NCBI GenBank assembly: GCA_020062205.1
Contig: JAGUWT010000258.1
Coordinates: forward strand, 1-15,350
Reading direction: 5' to 3'
Length of the DNA: 15,350 nucleotides
Origin: Thermodesulfovibrionales bacterium
GTDB lineage: Bacteria > Nitrospirota > Thermodesulfovibrionia > Thermodesulfovibrionales > SM23-35
Of this stretch, positions 7,675 through 14,459 are shown in pieces. Within the stretch, counting starts at the first letter, position 1; the number at the start of each line of letters is the position of its first letter. The notes under the pieces were generated by a model. The model did no database searches. It was not told the origin of the DNA and saw nothing but the letters and a program-made list of their open reading frames with translations. The translations under genes and the position numbers were made by a program.

Positions 7675-8265
7675 ATGAGAATTTTCAAAATATGCTTTCT
7701 TTTGGTTTCCATGGTACTATTTACAATCTCTGTGTATGCAGAGATGAAACAAAAAACATTTACAAAAGAGGAGATGAAGAAGATGCCTGGAACAAAGGCT
7801 GTGATTGAGACAAAGTTCGGGAACATCGAGATCAGGTTTTTTCCTGAAGTGGCACCAAATCATGTAAGTAATTTTATTGAACTTGCGAAAAAAGGATTTT
7901 ATGATGGAACAACCTTCCATCGTGTGATTCCTGGATTTATGATTCAGGGGGGAGATCCCAACTCAAAAAACCCTGATAAATCAATGCATGGCATGGGCGG
8001 ACCTGGATATACAATTAAGGCTGAATTTAACGATAAACCTCATAAGAGGGGAATCCTCTCCATGGCAAGGGCTGCACAGCCTGACAGTGCAGGTTCACAG
8101 TTTTTTATTTGCGTCGCAGATGCGCCTTTTCTTGATAGGCAATATACCGTTTTTGGAGAGGTTGTCTCAGGAATGGAAGTCGCAGACAAAATAGTGAACC
8201 AGCCAAGGGATCAAAGGGATAACCCAAATGAAAGAATTGAGATGAAGATCAGGATAGTTGAATAG
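7675..8265 (+). CDS. Exported cyclophilin-type peptidyl-prolyl cis-trans isomerase
   Basis: Catalyses proline isomerisation to help fold proteins, here outside the cytoplasm. From ATG 7675 the 196-aa product begins with a signal peptide: MRIFK, a hydrophobic core and VYA before EMKQ (about residues 20-22). The cyclophilin core has FHRVIPGFMIQGGDP, GPGYTIKAEFN, MARAAQPDSAGSQFFI and FLDRQYTVFGEV, including the catalytic Arg of FHRV. ATG 7663 would add four residues. I prefer 7675 because GGGAG lies five bases before it and the signal peptide is then standard; both are in frame. The gene converges with the flavin reductase gene, 39 bases apart. Confidence 0.94.
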   Translation: MRIFKICFLLVSMVLFTISVYAEMKQKTFTKEEMKKMPGTKAVIETKFGNIEIRFFPEVAPNHVSNFIELAKKGFYDGTTFHRVIPGFMIQGGDPNSKNPDKSMHGMGGPGYTIKAEFNDKPHKRGILSMARAAQPDSAGSQFFICVADAPFLDRQYTVFGEVVSGMEVADKIVNQPRDQRDNPNERIEMKIRIVE

Positions 8266-8304
8266 AGATTTGGGGAATTTTTGTGATTAATCTCATTATT
8301 TGGG

Positions 8305-8853
8305 TTAAGCGAGATCAATCCCGTCAGGGTGGCAGAAGGCCTTACCTCCGAGGTGATGAAGGGTTTTTGCTTGCTCAAGGTCGACCCTGAGATAGCCATC
8401 AAATATGCCTTCTTTAACTGAAGCAGCTAATACCTCTCCTACAAAGATACTGTGATCACCAGCCTCGTGATGGGAATAAAGCCTGCACTCGATATTACCA
8501 ATACACTCCTCGATGAGGGGGGCACCAACCTTCTGGGCCTTTACTGGAGTGAGTTTGCAGACCTTGAATTTGTCTGTGTCTCTTCCTGAGTGTGTTCCAC
8601 AACAAAGTACCTCTTTAATCATTTCAAGATGTGGTATGTTTATAACAAACTCCCTGCTCTCTAATATAAGCTTATGAGAAAATCTCTCATGACCTATGGA
8701 GACAGCCACAAGCATTGGTTTAAAGCTGACAGGCATCTGCCATGCCGCAGTCATAACATTGATTTTTTCTCCAAGTTTTGAGGTTATAAGTATTGTCGGA
8801 CCATGATTGATCAAACGGTTAGCATTTGTTATGGGAATGTTCTTGAATAACAT
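8305..8853 (-). CDS. Flavin reductase-like / flavoredoxin-family FMN protein
   Basis: 182-aa member of the FMN-binding split-barrel flavin reductase domain family. Family features are a start in which a short strand leads to PTILITSKLGEKINVMTAAW (about 19-38), then FKPMLVAVSIGHERFSHKLI and EFVINIP (about 68-74), a CGTHSGRDTDKF segment near 86 and a C-terminal LRVDLEQAKTLHHLGGKAF. Such proteins bind FMN and reduce flavin or carry electrons; the flavoredoxins of sulfate reducers are one branch, but substrate and donor cannot be assigned here. AGGAG lies five bases upstream of the ATG. Its start is two bases after the stop of a 25-codon MNT remnant, so it sits at the end of the minus-strand island. 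Confidence 0.87.
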   Translation of the reverse strand: MLFKNIPITNANRLINHGPTILITSKLGEKINVMTAAWQMPVSFKPMLVAVSIGHERFSHKLILESREFVINIPHLEMIKEVLCCGTHSGRDTDKFKVCKLTPVKAQKVGAPLIEECIGNIECRLYSHHEAGDHSIFVGEVLAASVKEGIFDGYLRVDLEQAKTLHHLGGKAFCHPDGIDLA

Positions 8854-8855
8854 AA

Positions 8856-8933
8856 TTACTCCTCATGCACCTTCACCCTCTGCGAAACAAGGGATTTAAA
8901 TTTCTCAATGACTTTAAGTTCTTTCTCCTGCAT
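8856..8933 (-). pseudogene. MNT nucleotidyltransferase N-terminal stub (25 codons)
   Basis: Short reading frame MQEKELKVIEKFKSLVSQRV followed by KVHEE and TAA. It reads like the first helix of an MNT nucleotidyltransferase (typically a helix leading into a strand, then GSRARGD), but it stops before the GS motif and nothing downstream continues it. The stop codon lies two bases before the flavin reductase start. A TACAAT hexamer at 8951-8956 could be a -10 for this stub and the reductase. The stub could persist as a short coupled leader for the reductase. Confidence 0.55.
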
Positions 8934-8978
8934 TAATATCTCTTTACTATATTGTACCTAAATTCTTGCAAAATCCTT

Positions 8979-9107
8979 TCAAATATTCAAATGCCCCGCG
9001 GGTCGCCTTCCCGACATCCTTTTCGGTTGTCCTTCTTCATAAACCCGGTATTCCTTGGGTTCTTCAAAGGGGTTGTTGAGAATTGGTTCGTCAACTGCAA
9101 GGGACAT
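8979..9107 (-). pseudogene. N-terminal fragment of type III-like restriction helicase, copy 1
   Basis: A 42-codon frame containing VDEPILNNPFEEPKEY, then VYEEGQPKRMSGRRPAGH and a stop after three more codons. NPFEEP..Y...EEG.P....GRRPAGY is how large type III-like restriction helicases (Res / BPTD_3080 type) begin, so this is the first ~40 residues of a ~1000-aa protein. The remainder is missing. It lies five bases downstream of the DUF5615 gene. A second copy is at 10187-10309; over 39 aligned codons 18 codons differ, 13 of them silent. Confidence 0.6.
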
Positions 9108-9112
9108 GATTA

Positions 9113-9487
9113 TTAATTCCCGTATCTATGGATTCTATATCCAGCTTCTGAAAGAACAATTACAAAAGAATTCTCGGATGTTATTAACTCCTGTTCATTT
9201 GCAAGAATTTCCCCAATGTTCTTCACCATCTTTTTTATATTGATGAGACGATAGCGGAGCAGGATTACCTTTCCTTTCCCCCATAATGTCCCGAATTCAA
9301 TGAGACCTCCGAAATCTTTATCGCCGGAAAGCAGCAAAAGATTATGTTTTATCGAATATTCCAGAATCGCATCATCGCTGCTTCCCGCAAGTCCAATTTC
9401 AGGGACAAAGAGTACCTCATGCCCTTGCTCACGCAGTCCGCGAACAATGTCACCATGTACATTTTCATCGGCAAGTATCTTAGACAT
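9113..9487 (-). CDS. DUF5615 PIN-like toxin of a DUF433/DUF5615 pair
   Basis: 124-aa PIN-like protein. The N-terminal ILADENV gives the acidic Asp7-Glu8, GHEV is at 22-25, SSDDAIL at 36-42 and SGDKDFGGL at 54-62 (Asp56, Asp58), then VILLRYR near 75. These acidic clusters match PIN-domain nucleases, and the family is regarded as a VapC-like RNase toxin. Its start is only two bases after the DUF433 stop, the classic order of antitoxin first, toxin second. Translation is probably coupled, since the only ribosome-site-like sequence (AGGT) is inside the end of DUF433. RNase activity is inferred from the family. Confidence 0.85.
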   Translation of the reverse strand: MSKILADENVHGDIVRGLREQGHEVLFVPEIGLAGSSDDAILEYSIKHNLLLLSGDKDFGGLIEFGTLWGKGKVILLRYRLINIKKMVKNIGEILANEQELITSENSFVIVLSEAGYRIHRYGN

Positions 9488-9489
9488 TA

Positions 9490-9729
9490 TTATTTACCTG
9501 AAAAGACCCTGACTTCCTCACCCTGAAACCGTCTCGCCGCAAAATCTAGCGCAGCATCCAATCCCTCTTTTGTCAGTGTTGGATAACCTCTAAGGATGTC
9601 TTCCTTTGTCATACCCGAAGCGACATTTTGCAGTATCAATGCAACGGATATTCTCGTGCCTTTCACAATGGGCTTCCCATTGAGAATTTTGGGGTCTGAA
9701 ATAATTATCCCTTTTTGACGTGTATGCAT
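9490..9729 (-). CDS. DUF433 antitoxin of a DUF433/DUF5615 pair
   Basis: 79-aa DUF433 protein. The family core ISDPKILNGKPIVKGTRISV occupies about 10-29, followed by helices with YPTLTKEGLDAALDFAARR (about 49-67). DUF433 has a winged-helix-like fold and pairs with DUF5615 as a presumed antitoxin and autoregulator. AAAGGAG lies seven bases upstream of the ATG. The 61 bases between it and the preceding MNT gene hold no other gene that I can support. Confidence 0.86.
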   Translation of the reverse strand: MHTRQKGIIISDPKILNGKPIVKGTRISVALILQNVASGMTKEDILRGYPTLTKEGLDAALDFAARRFQGEEVRVFSGK

Positions 9730-9790
9730 TATTGATCTCCTTTCATTTCCTGTCCTGTTTATTTTGATTTTACTTCATGCATAATCATTC

Positions 9791-10108
9791 TCATACTGCA
9801 ACTTTTTCCTTGAGAATAATATCCTTAATCTCTTCCCTTAGATCGCTTTCGGAGACAACGTCAACCTTCATATTCAGATTTTCCTCAAGGAACAGACCCA
9901 ATCCAACGAGGTCAAGAAGATTTGCTCCTTTGTCAAATTCAACCAGGACATCCAGATCACTGCTTTTCTTCTGTTCCTCCCTGACATATGAGCCGAAGAT
10001 GCCTTTTATCTCAGCCTTAAAGCGTTGCCTTACCTCTGCCTTCAAGCTGCCGAGGGTTTTCAGAATCTCATCTTTAGATATGTTGTTAACATTTATCGAA
10101 TCTTTCAC
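9791..10108 (-). CDS. MNT-type nucleotidyltransferase without a HEPN partner
   Basis: 105-aa nucleotidyltransferase-fold protein starting with GTG. GIFGSYVREEQKKSSDLDVL carries Gly39-Ser40 and Asp51/Asp53, and KVDVV carries the third Asp83, so the metal triad is present. The usual Gly after the Arg (GSYARG) is replaced by Glu (GSYVRE). Members normally neutralise a HEPN (HepT) toxin encoded next to them, but no HEPN gene is present here; DUF433 follows instead. The GTG overlaps the TGA of a 21-codon upstream frame (GTGA), so initiation may be coupled. Confidence 0.82.
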   Translation of the reverse strand: MKDSINVNNISKDEILKTLGSLKAEVRQRFKAEIKGIFGSYVREEQKKSSDLDVLVEFDKGANLLDLVGLGLFLEENLNMKVDVVSESDLREEIKDIILKEKVAV

Positions 10109-10170
10109 CTGTCACTCCCTCTCTTAAGAATTACCTTTTCCAGTTCTTTGAGTCTCTCTGCATCTCTCAT
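10105..10170 (-). CDS. 21-aa small frame coupled to the MNT gene
   Basis: Very short, highly charged frame: MRDAERLKELEKV, then ILKRGSDR and TGA. It has AGGT before the ATG, follows the type III helicase fragment (stop 10187) and ends in a GTGA overlap with the MNT start. It may be a genuine small leader peptide or a remnant of a longer helical protein. I do not recognise it. Confidence 0.3.
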   Translation of the reverse strand: MRDAERLKELEKVILKRGSDR

Positions 10171-10186
10171 ATTTTACCTGCTTCTC

Positions 10187-10309
10187 CTAATAATATCCCG
10201 CAAGACGCCTACCAGACATTCTTTTGGGATGTCCTTCTTCATACACCCAGTATTCCTTAGGTTCTTCAAAGGGATTATTTAGAATTGGTTCATCAACTGT
10301 AAGTGACAT
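10187..10309 (-). pseudogene. N-terminal fragment of type III-like restriction helicase, copy 2
   Basis: A 40-codon frame containing VDEPILNNPFEEPKEYWVYE and PKRMSGRRLAGYY, then TAG. It is the same helicase N-terminus as at 8979-9107 but more divergent at silent sites than at coding ones. It begins 18 bases after the stop of the ATPase gene and has no good ribosome site. Two readings are possible: a truncated restriction gene, or a retained small protein. I favour truncation. Confidence 0.58.
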
Positions 10310-10327
10310 CTTGACTCAAAAAAGTTC

Positions 10328-12754
10328 TCATTTTTTCCAATTGTATTGCAGCCCGCCACATGAACATTTCACTTTATCATTAACATTATCATAATATTTT
10401 TTCGATACAAGGTTATCGCATTGAGGACATCTAAAAATCTTTTCAAGTTCTCGAACGTCTCCATAAAACATTTTCAGGTCATCTATGCTTCCCTCAAAAG
10501 AACTGTCGTGCGAGGTTCGGTTACCAAGGAACATGGAAGAACTGAGCCTATCAAAGACTGCTTGATCCTTCAATTCACATTTCCTGTCTTTCAGTTTGCT
10601 TTTCAGTTCGGAAAGCAATTCATGCGACATTCTATTCTCATTATGTTGATTAAACCGAAATTCAACTTTCACTTTCAGATCATAGCAAATCTCTTTTAAC
10701 AGGTGCTCAAGATATATTCGAATAGAATTTCCCAAGCCCGTGGTAACTGCCTTTGTGAGTTTGTTTTCTATTCCTTCTTTAAGAGTAAATGGCGGCGGCT
10801 CAATTATTGCTCCGTTTTCATGATCCCAATACATTCTCTTTATCAACCAATTCTTTCCTCTGACCATATTTGAGACTATTTCAAACCAATCTTTTTCATG
10901 AGTAAAAAGAATTATCTGATAATCACTGAACTTCTCTACCAAGAGCCTTGCGAATCGTGCACGATGATTTGTATCAAAACTGGATATGACATCATCGAGA
11001 ACAATAAATCTATTCAGCTTGTTATAAGCTTTTACAGAGGCTAAAAAAAGGCAAATCCCAAGACAATTTAAATGAGATTCACTGAGATACTTATGTGGCG
11101 GTGCTTCCAGTCTGCCGTGAAACTTGAATTGTAAAGTTATTCCGACAAACTCATCTTCTTCATCCAGGGGGATTAGTTCAATCTCGCTGACATTTTCAGA
11201 CTCATTCATGAATTGATAGAGATCGTTAATATCTTCCGATATGACTGCAAGCAAAGAAGAAAGACCATTTCTCTGCCTCTTTACAAAGTCGTTATAAATG
11301 AGTTCTAAAGACTGTTGCTGTTGTGTAAGAATTTCTTCAGCTTTTTTAAGAGATTTGATCTCCTTATACGATTGCTTTACTGATTCTATCTTGCTGTGAA
11401 CCGTAAATGTCAAATCGTCTTTTTTCCCAGTAACAATTTTATCCTTCTTGGAGGTAAGCAGGGATATCAGTTCTTTGAGGGCATTTATATCAAAACTTAT
11501 GAAATCTTCAGGTTTGCTGATCGCCTCAAGTTCTGCAAAAGTGACTTTCTTAATTTTTTCTTTAGCGGCTGAAATATTGTCTCTTATTTTCTCTATTTCT
11601 TTTTTGGATGATAAATCATCCTCCAAAAGTAAGCATTTCTCTTTGAGTGCGTTTTCTACTTCTGTCAATGCACCTTGAACAAGTCGAAGAGTTGTATTAA
11701 TTTCTTCTATCGCAGCATCCTTTTCTTTTTTAAAGATTGATAATTCTTCGATCCTCTTCCTTAATTCATCAATCAGCTCCTCCCTATCCTTTTTCTGTAA
11801 GCAAAGAGGGCATTTATCATCTTCATAGAGTTTTTTTTCGAGGATCGATAATCCTTGAGATAACAAAGGTTCAAGGTTAATTTTCTTGAACTTGTCTTTA
11901 TCCTTTGCAATCTGCTGGCATTTATCATAAACAATTTCATATGAAGTGCATATGCTATCAAAAGAAATCCCAAGGTTTCTTAAATGTTCGATGACTTTTT
12001 CATATGAAAGTTGATTTGCAATTGCTTCTTTATCTTCTGGTTTCTTCAGGGCTTCTAAAATAGCATCTATACTGGATACGTCTTTAACTTCGATGGGAAG
12101 CTTCAGAGGAGCGACCAGAATTTTAATTGCAGCAAAGTATTGCTCATCATTCCAAATGTCTTGCTGGATTCTTTCGAATATGTTGCGTTGTTGGCTGCTT
12201 ATGCGGTCATCAAATCTACTTTGCTTGAGTTCTCGCTTCAGGTCATTAACTGCTTTCTTTAAGACCGTTTTGACCTTTGATACATCGGAAAAACCTATTA
12301 TCTGAGATATTTCTTCCAGTTTTTGAGCCTTCGTTGATAAAATGAACCTTAATAAATCCTTATATCTAAGTAATAGATTCTCTTTTAAGGACATATTTAT
12401 ATAATCCTTAAACTTTTGCGCTGTGTTTGTATATTCACCCGTTAATTTTGATTTCTTAATAAATAATTTCTTTTGGGAATCACATTCAGAATCCGAATAT
12501 TTAACTTCGACATATGCATCATCACTATCTGGAAGAAATATGTTCCTCAGTGCGGGAAGTCCCTTTGTTCCTATTTCCTCACTCGAAAGATGCTCGATCT
12601 TATCGTAATAAAACCATTCAAATGCATCAGTAATAGAACTCTTTCCGCTGCCATTATCCCCATAAATAAGAATTGATTTTGAGGAATCAAATTCAATCCC
12701 AATATGCTTTCTGATCCCCCTAAATCCACTTATTTCAAGACTTTTGATTTTCAC
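10328..12754 (-). CDS. RecF/Rad50-like zinc-hook ATPase of a GIY-YIG cassette
   Basis: 808-aa SMC/RecF-type ABC ATPase. In order: N-terminal strand LEISGFRGIRKH and Walker A GDNGSGKS (32-39); coiled-coil arms from about 155; a Rad50-style zinc hook CPLC at 315-318; a return coiled coil to about 500; ABC signature YLSESHLNCLG (556-566); Walker B FIVLDDV with Asp587/Asp588 followed by the D-loop SSFD; and H-loop FTHE (617-620). Beyond the ATPase head, about 660-770 is a helical region resembling HEPN domains, ending in GNRTSHD. A C-terminal zinc ribbon follows (CPQC at 776-779, CSC at 797-799). The GTG start overlaps the TGA of the 59-aa gene. This kind of ATPase serves as a DNA-sensing engine in conflict systems. 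RloC was considered, but its anticodon-nuclease region is not recognisable here. A role in phage defence is inference from architecture and setting. Confidence 0.88.
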   Translation of the reverse strand: MKIKSLEISGFRGIRKHIGIEFDSSKSILIYGDNGSGKSSITDAFEWFYYDKIEHLSSEEIGTKGLPALRNIFLPDSDDAYVEVKYSDSECDSQKKLFIKKSKLTGEYTNTAQKFKDYINMSLKENLLLRYKDLLRFILSTKAQKLEEISQIIGFSDVSKVKTVLKKAVNDLKRELKQSRFDDRISSQQRNIFERIQQDIWNDEQYFAAIKILVAPLKLPIEVKDVSSIDAILEALKKPEDKEAIANQLSYEKVIEHLRNLGISFDSICTSYEIVYDKCQQIAKDKDKFKKINLEPLLSQGLSILEKKLYEDDKCPLCLQKKDREELIDELRKRIEELSIFKKEKDAAIEEINTTLRLVQGALTEVENALKEKCLLLEDDLSSKKEIEKIRDNISAAKEKIKKVTFAELEAISKPEDFISFDINALKELISLLTSKKDKIVTGKKDDLTFTVHSKIESVKQSYKEIKSLKKAEEILTQQQQSLELIYNDFVKRQRNGLSSLLAVISEDINDLYQFMNESENVSEIELIPLDEEDEFVGITLQFKFHGRLEAPPHKYLSESHLNCLGICLFLASVKAYNKLNRFIVLDDVISSFDTNHRARFARLLVEKFSDYQIILFTHEKDWFEIVSNMVRGKNWLIKRMYWDHENGAIIEPPPFTLKEGIENKLTKAVTTGLGNSIRIYLEHLLKEICYDLKVKVEFRFNQHNENRMSHELLSELKSKLKDRKCELKDQAVFDRLSSSMFLGNRTSHDSSFEGSIDDLKMFYGDVRELEKIFRCPQCDNLVSKKYYDNVNDKVKCSCGGLQYNWKK

Positions 12755-12930
12755 GGTCTCTTTTCTCTAATCCTGCTTAATTCATTAGATATATTTATAT
12801 TCGTTAGCTTACCCTCTTGATATAACCTTAAAACAGTTTTAGCAACATCCTGATCCACACCTTCGATATCTATTATTTGAGAGAAGAATTCATCAAGAAT
12901 TTCCTGTCCACTTTTAATTTGATCGGTCAT
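12751..12930 (-). CDS. 59-aa middle protein of the GIY-YIG/ATPase cassette
   Basis: Short gene beginning MTDQIKSGQEILDEFF, with a central DIEGVDQDVAKTVLRLYQEG and ending ELSRIREKRP. It is predicted to be largely helical and has no Cys or signal peptide. Its ATG overlaps the stop of the GIY-YIG gene (ATGA) and its TGA overlaps the GTG start of the ATPase (GTGA), so all three genes are translationally coupled. That precise packing is the strongest evidence that it is a real gene. Small middle components are typical of ABC-ATPase three-component systems, and it may bridge nuclease and ATPase. I do not recognise a domain. Confidence 0.8.
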   Translation of the reverse strand: MTDQIKSGQEILDEFFSQIIDIEGVDQDVAKTVLRLYQEGKLTNINISNELSRIREKRP

Positions 12931-13394
12931 GATTCATTACCCTTTTCAAAATATTTCCAGTTAATCTCGAAGATTAATTGCACATCATGTTTTTTTATTT
13001 CAAAACCGCTTTTGTTGTTGCAGATCGGATAGACACCGTATTTATCTACGAAATCAAAGATGAAATAACTTTCTAAATCTTCTATGCGGTGTTTCCATAT
13101 TTGCTTCAGCATTTCAAAATTCAGATACGTAAAGTAAAGCCCTTCTGCTTTTTTATAATTGATGATACCCTCATTGCCCGAAACCCCCTCAAAGTGATCA
13201 CTCAGCCTTTTACCAATGCTATTCGTCTTCTTCTCACTCATGCCGATGTATATCAGCCTCGACTTTCTGAAGGGATACGGTATTTCAGTTTCTTTAAGAA
13301 AAATAAAATAAAGCCCGCATATACCTATTAGGGGCTTGATACTTCTTAGTTCAAAATTCTGATGCTTGTCAAAGTTGATTTTAAAAGTCTGCAT
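12927..13394 (-). CDS. GIY-YIG nuclease of the ATPase cassette
   Basis: 155-aa GIY-YIG-fold protein. GLY at 27-29 and YIG at 49-51 form the name-giving pair. GKRLSDHF supplies Arg63 and His67, IEDLES supplies the metal-binding Glu (105 or 108) and PICNN supplies the late Asn (126/127). The spacing agrees with a compact single-domain nuclease, so the active site looks intact. The first ~20 residues are extra. It is the first gene of the three-gene cassette and probably its DNA-cutting effector, controlled by the ATPase. The ribosome site is poor, although an AT-rich stretch with TATAAA lies about 25 bases upstream. It starts 43 bases after the truncated MNT gene. Confidence 0.82.
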   Translation of the reverse strand: MQTFKINFDKHQNFELRSIKPLIGICGLYFIFLKETEIPYPFRKSRLIYIGMSEKKTNSIGKRLSDHFEGVSGNEGIINYKKAEGLYFTYLNFEMLKQIWKHRIEDLESYFIFDFVDKYGVYPICNNKSGFEIKKHDVQLIFEINWKYFEKGNES

Positions 13395-13437
13395 TTTCTA
13401 TTTGCTGCGTTAAATTTTTATAATTGCATTTGAGTAT

Positions 13438-13686
13438 CTATTTTTGCAAAGTGATTGGTCGTTCATTCATATCAGCGAGTTCGATAAACTTCAATCCCAG
13501 GGTTTTATGGAGGTCTACAAGGATATCTATATCGCTCTTTTTCTTCTGACTGCCTTTTGCGAACGAGCCGTACAGGACAATTCTTTCAACGCCGTATTTG
13601 TCCTTCAGATAGGGTAGTTCCTTTTTCAGGATTGAAATTACTTGCTCACGCGTCAGCACAGTTGTTCTTTTGGATTGTTTTTTCAT
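13438..13686 (-). CDS. C-terminally shortened MNT nucleotidyltransferase
   Basis: 82-aa MNT protein. IVLYGSFAKGSQKKKSDIDI carries Gly40-Ser41 and Asp52/Asp54. Relatives continue after LGLKFIELAD with a helix and a strand of the KVDLLT type carrying the third Asp. Here the sequence switches to MNERPITLQK and stops, so the third Asp and roughly the last 15-30 residues are missing. It may be inactive, or kept only as a binding protein. No HEPN partner is adjacent; the GIY-YIG cassette follows. The start is uncertain, with AGGA only three bases before the ATG. Confidence 0.68.
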   Translation of the reverse strand: MKKQSKRTTVLTREQVISILKKELPYLKDKYGVERIVLYGSFAKGSQKKKSDIDILVDLHKTLGLKFIELADMNERPITLQK

Positions 13687-13716
13687 CTTCCTGCTTTGCC
13701 CTCCTTCAAATTCTCT

Positions 13717-13808
13717 GTCTATATATTACCAATATCTGAGCCGTGATTTCAGTATTGGGTCATTTATCTCATAGCCTTCACCTCTCCCGCCCCATGCGGT
13801 GGTTGATG
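13717..13808. repeat. Imperfect direct repeat, copy A (92 bp)
   Basis: About 85-88% identical by eye to 14984-15074, in the same orientation, with a one-base length difference near 13780. On the minus strand both copies can be read as ending GYEI-(N/I)-DPILKSRL-x-x-W followed by TAA, which implies a shared C-terminal coding end or a short gene. Copy A lies directly downstream of the HsdR fragment. I cannot name the protein. Confidence 0.65.
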
Positions 13809-13817
13809 GAGTAGTTT

Positions 13818-14125
13818 CTATAAATTCAATTCTCTGCCTCGTTTGAATACATCCTCAAAGAGATCCTCTTTAATTAAGTCTTCAATGCTCGGATTTTCTT
13901 CAATTACTTCACGGGGCAGGCTGTCTTTATCAGGGGGAAGTTTTTTAATAAGGAATCGGCAGTACAGGTAAAATTTTTCCAGAGAAACATCTTGAAAAGA
14001 AACAATCTGTGATATAAAGGCATAGATTTTTATATATCTGCGAAGGTGTCCTTAAATACATGCTTATCTTCCTTGATTAACTCCTTGAACCGCATGCGGT
14101 ATTCATCCGTATCAAATTTCTTCAC
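13818..14125 (-). pseudogene. hsdR: Type I restriction enzyme R subunit (HsdR) C-terminal remnant
   Basis: No intact frame spans this region. From 14030 to 13818 a frame without a start reads KIYAFISQIVSFQDVSLEKF, then YLYCRFLIKKLPPDKDSLPR, and ends RGRELNL. The segment S-F-x-D-V-x-L-E-K-x-Y followed by a KKLP turn is the helical C-terminal part of HsdR translocases. In another frame, 14125-14030 reads KKFDTDEYRMRFKELIKEDK and stops, perhaps another part of the same gene. The ATP-dependent motor and nuclease domains are absent, so this is debris of a former type I restriction system, consistent with the HsdS fragment at 14737-14844. Confidence 0.6.
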
Positions 14126-14162
14126 GGTCTGCGATTATTGTTTTCAGTAAGGTTTGATTTTT

Positions 14163-14459
14163 TCATTTCAGCCTGTTTTTCCAGTAAAACGGCTCCCTAT
14201 GAAGGTGCATCACAGCAATAATGTATATATAATCCTCATGGATTTCGTAGAGCAAACCGAAAGGAAACCGCCGGAGCAAAAAACGCCTTATTTCTCCTGA
14301 AAAAACAGGCCATGTTTCAGGCGAGGAAGAAATTAAGTCCAATGAGCGTGCAATTTCATTCAGGAATTTATGACCGAGGCCATTTGACCTGGTTTCGTAG
14401 AATACTGCTGAAGCTATCATTTCTTCTTCAGCTTCTGGATGGAATAATACTGCCTTCAT
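14163..14459 (-). CDS. RelE/ParE-superfamily toxin
   Basis: 98-aa toxin-fold protein. It starts MKAVLFHPEAEEEM, has the helix pair ETRSNGLGHKFLNEIARSLD and ends with IRRFLLRRFPFGLLYEI and YIYIIAVMHLHREPFYWKNR, the RelE/ParE pattern in which basic residues in the last strands face the ribosome or the gyrase target. Which of the two it hits cannot be told. The ATG at 14459 overlaps the antitoxin stop (ATGA), so I reject an in-frame ATG at 14507 that would add 16 residues encoded inside the antitoxin gene. An immediately following HsdR remnant has no bearing on function. Confidence 0.86.
   Translation of the reverse strand: MKAVLFHPEAEEEMIASAVFYETRSNGLGHKFLNEIARSLDLISSSPETWPVFSGEIRRFLLRRFPFGLLYEIHEDYIYIIAVMHLHREPFYWKNRLK

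Noticed and set aside
8265..8294. Bidirectional terminator between the cyclophilin and flavin reductase genes
   Set aside because: GAGATT/AATCTC gives only a 6-bp stem with an 18-base loop and no T-run.
10328..12754. Identification of the ATPase as the anticodon nuclease RloC
   Set aside because: The zinc hook fits, but the C-terminal region does not show a PrrC/RloC-like catalytic arrangement and ends in a zinc ribbon; the adjacent GIY-YIG gene also argues for a separate effector.
14089..14100. 12-bp palindrome ACCGCATGCGGT
   Set aside because: Single occurrence inside the HsdR remnant; most likely a coincidence of codons.
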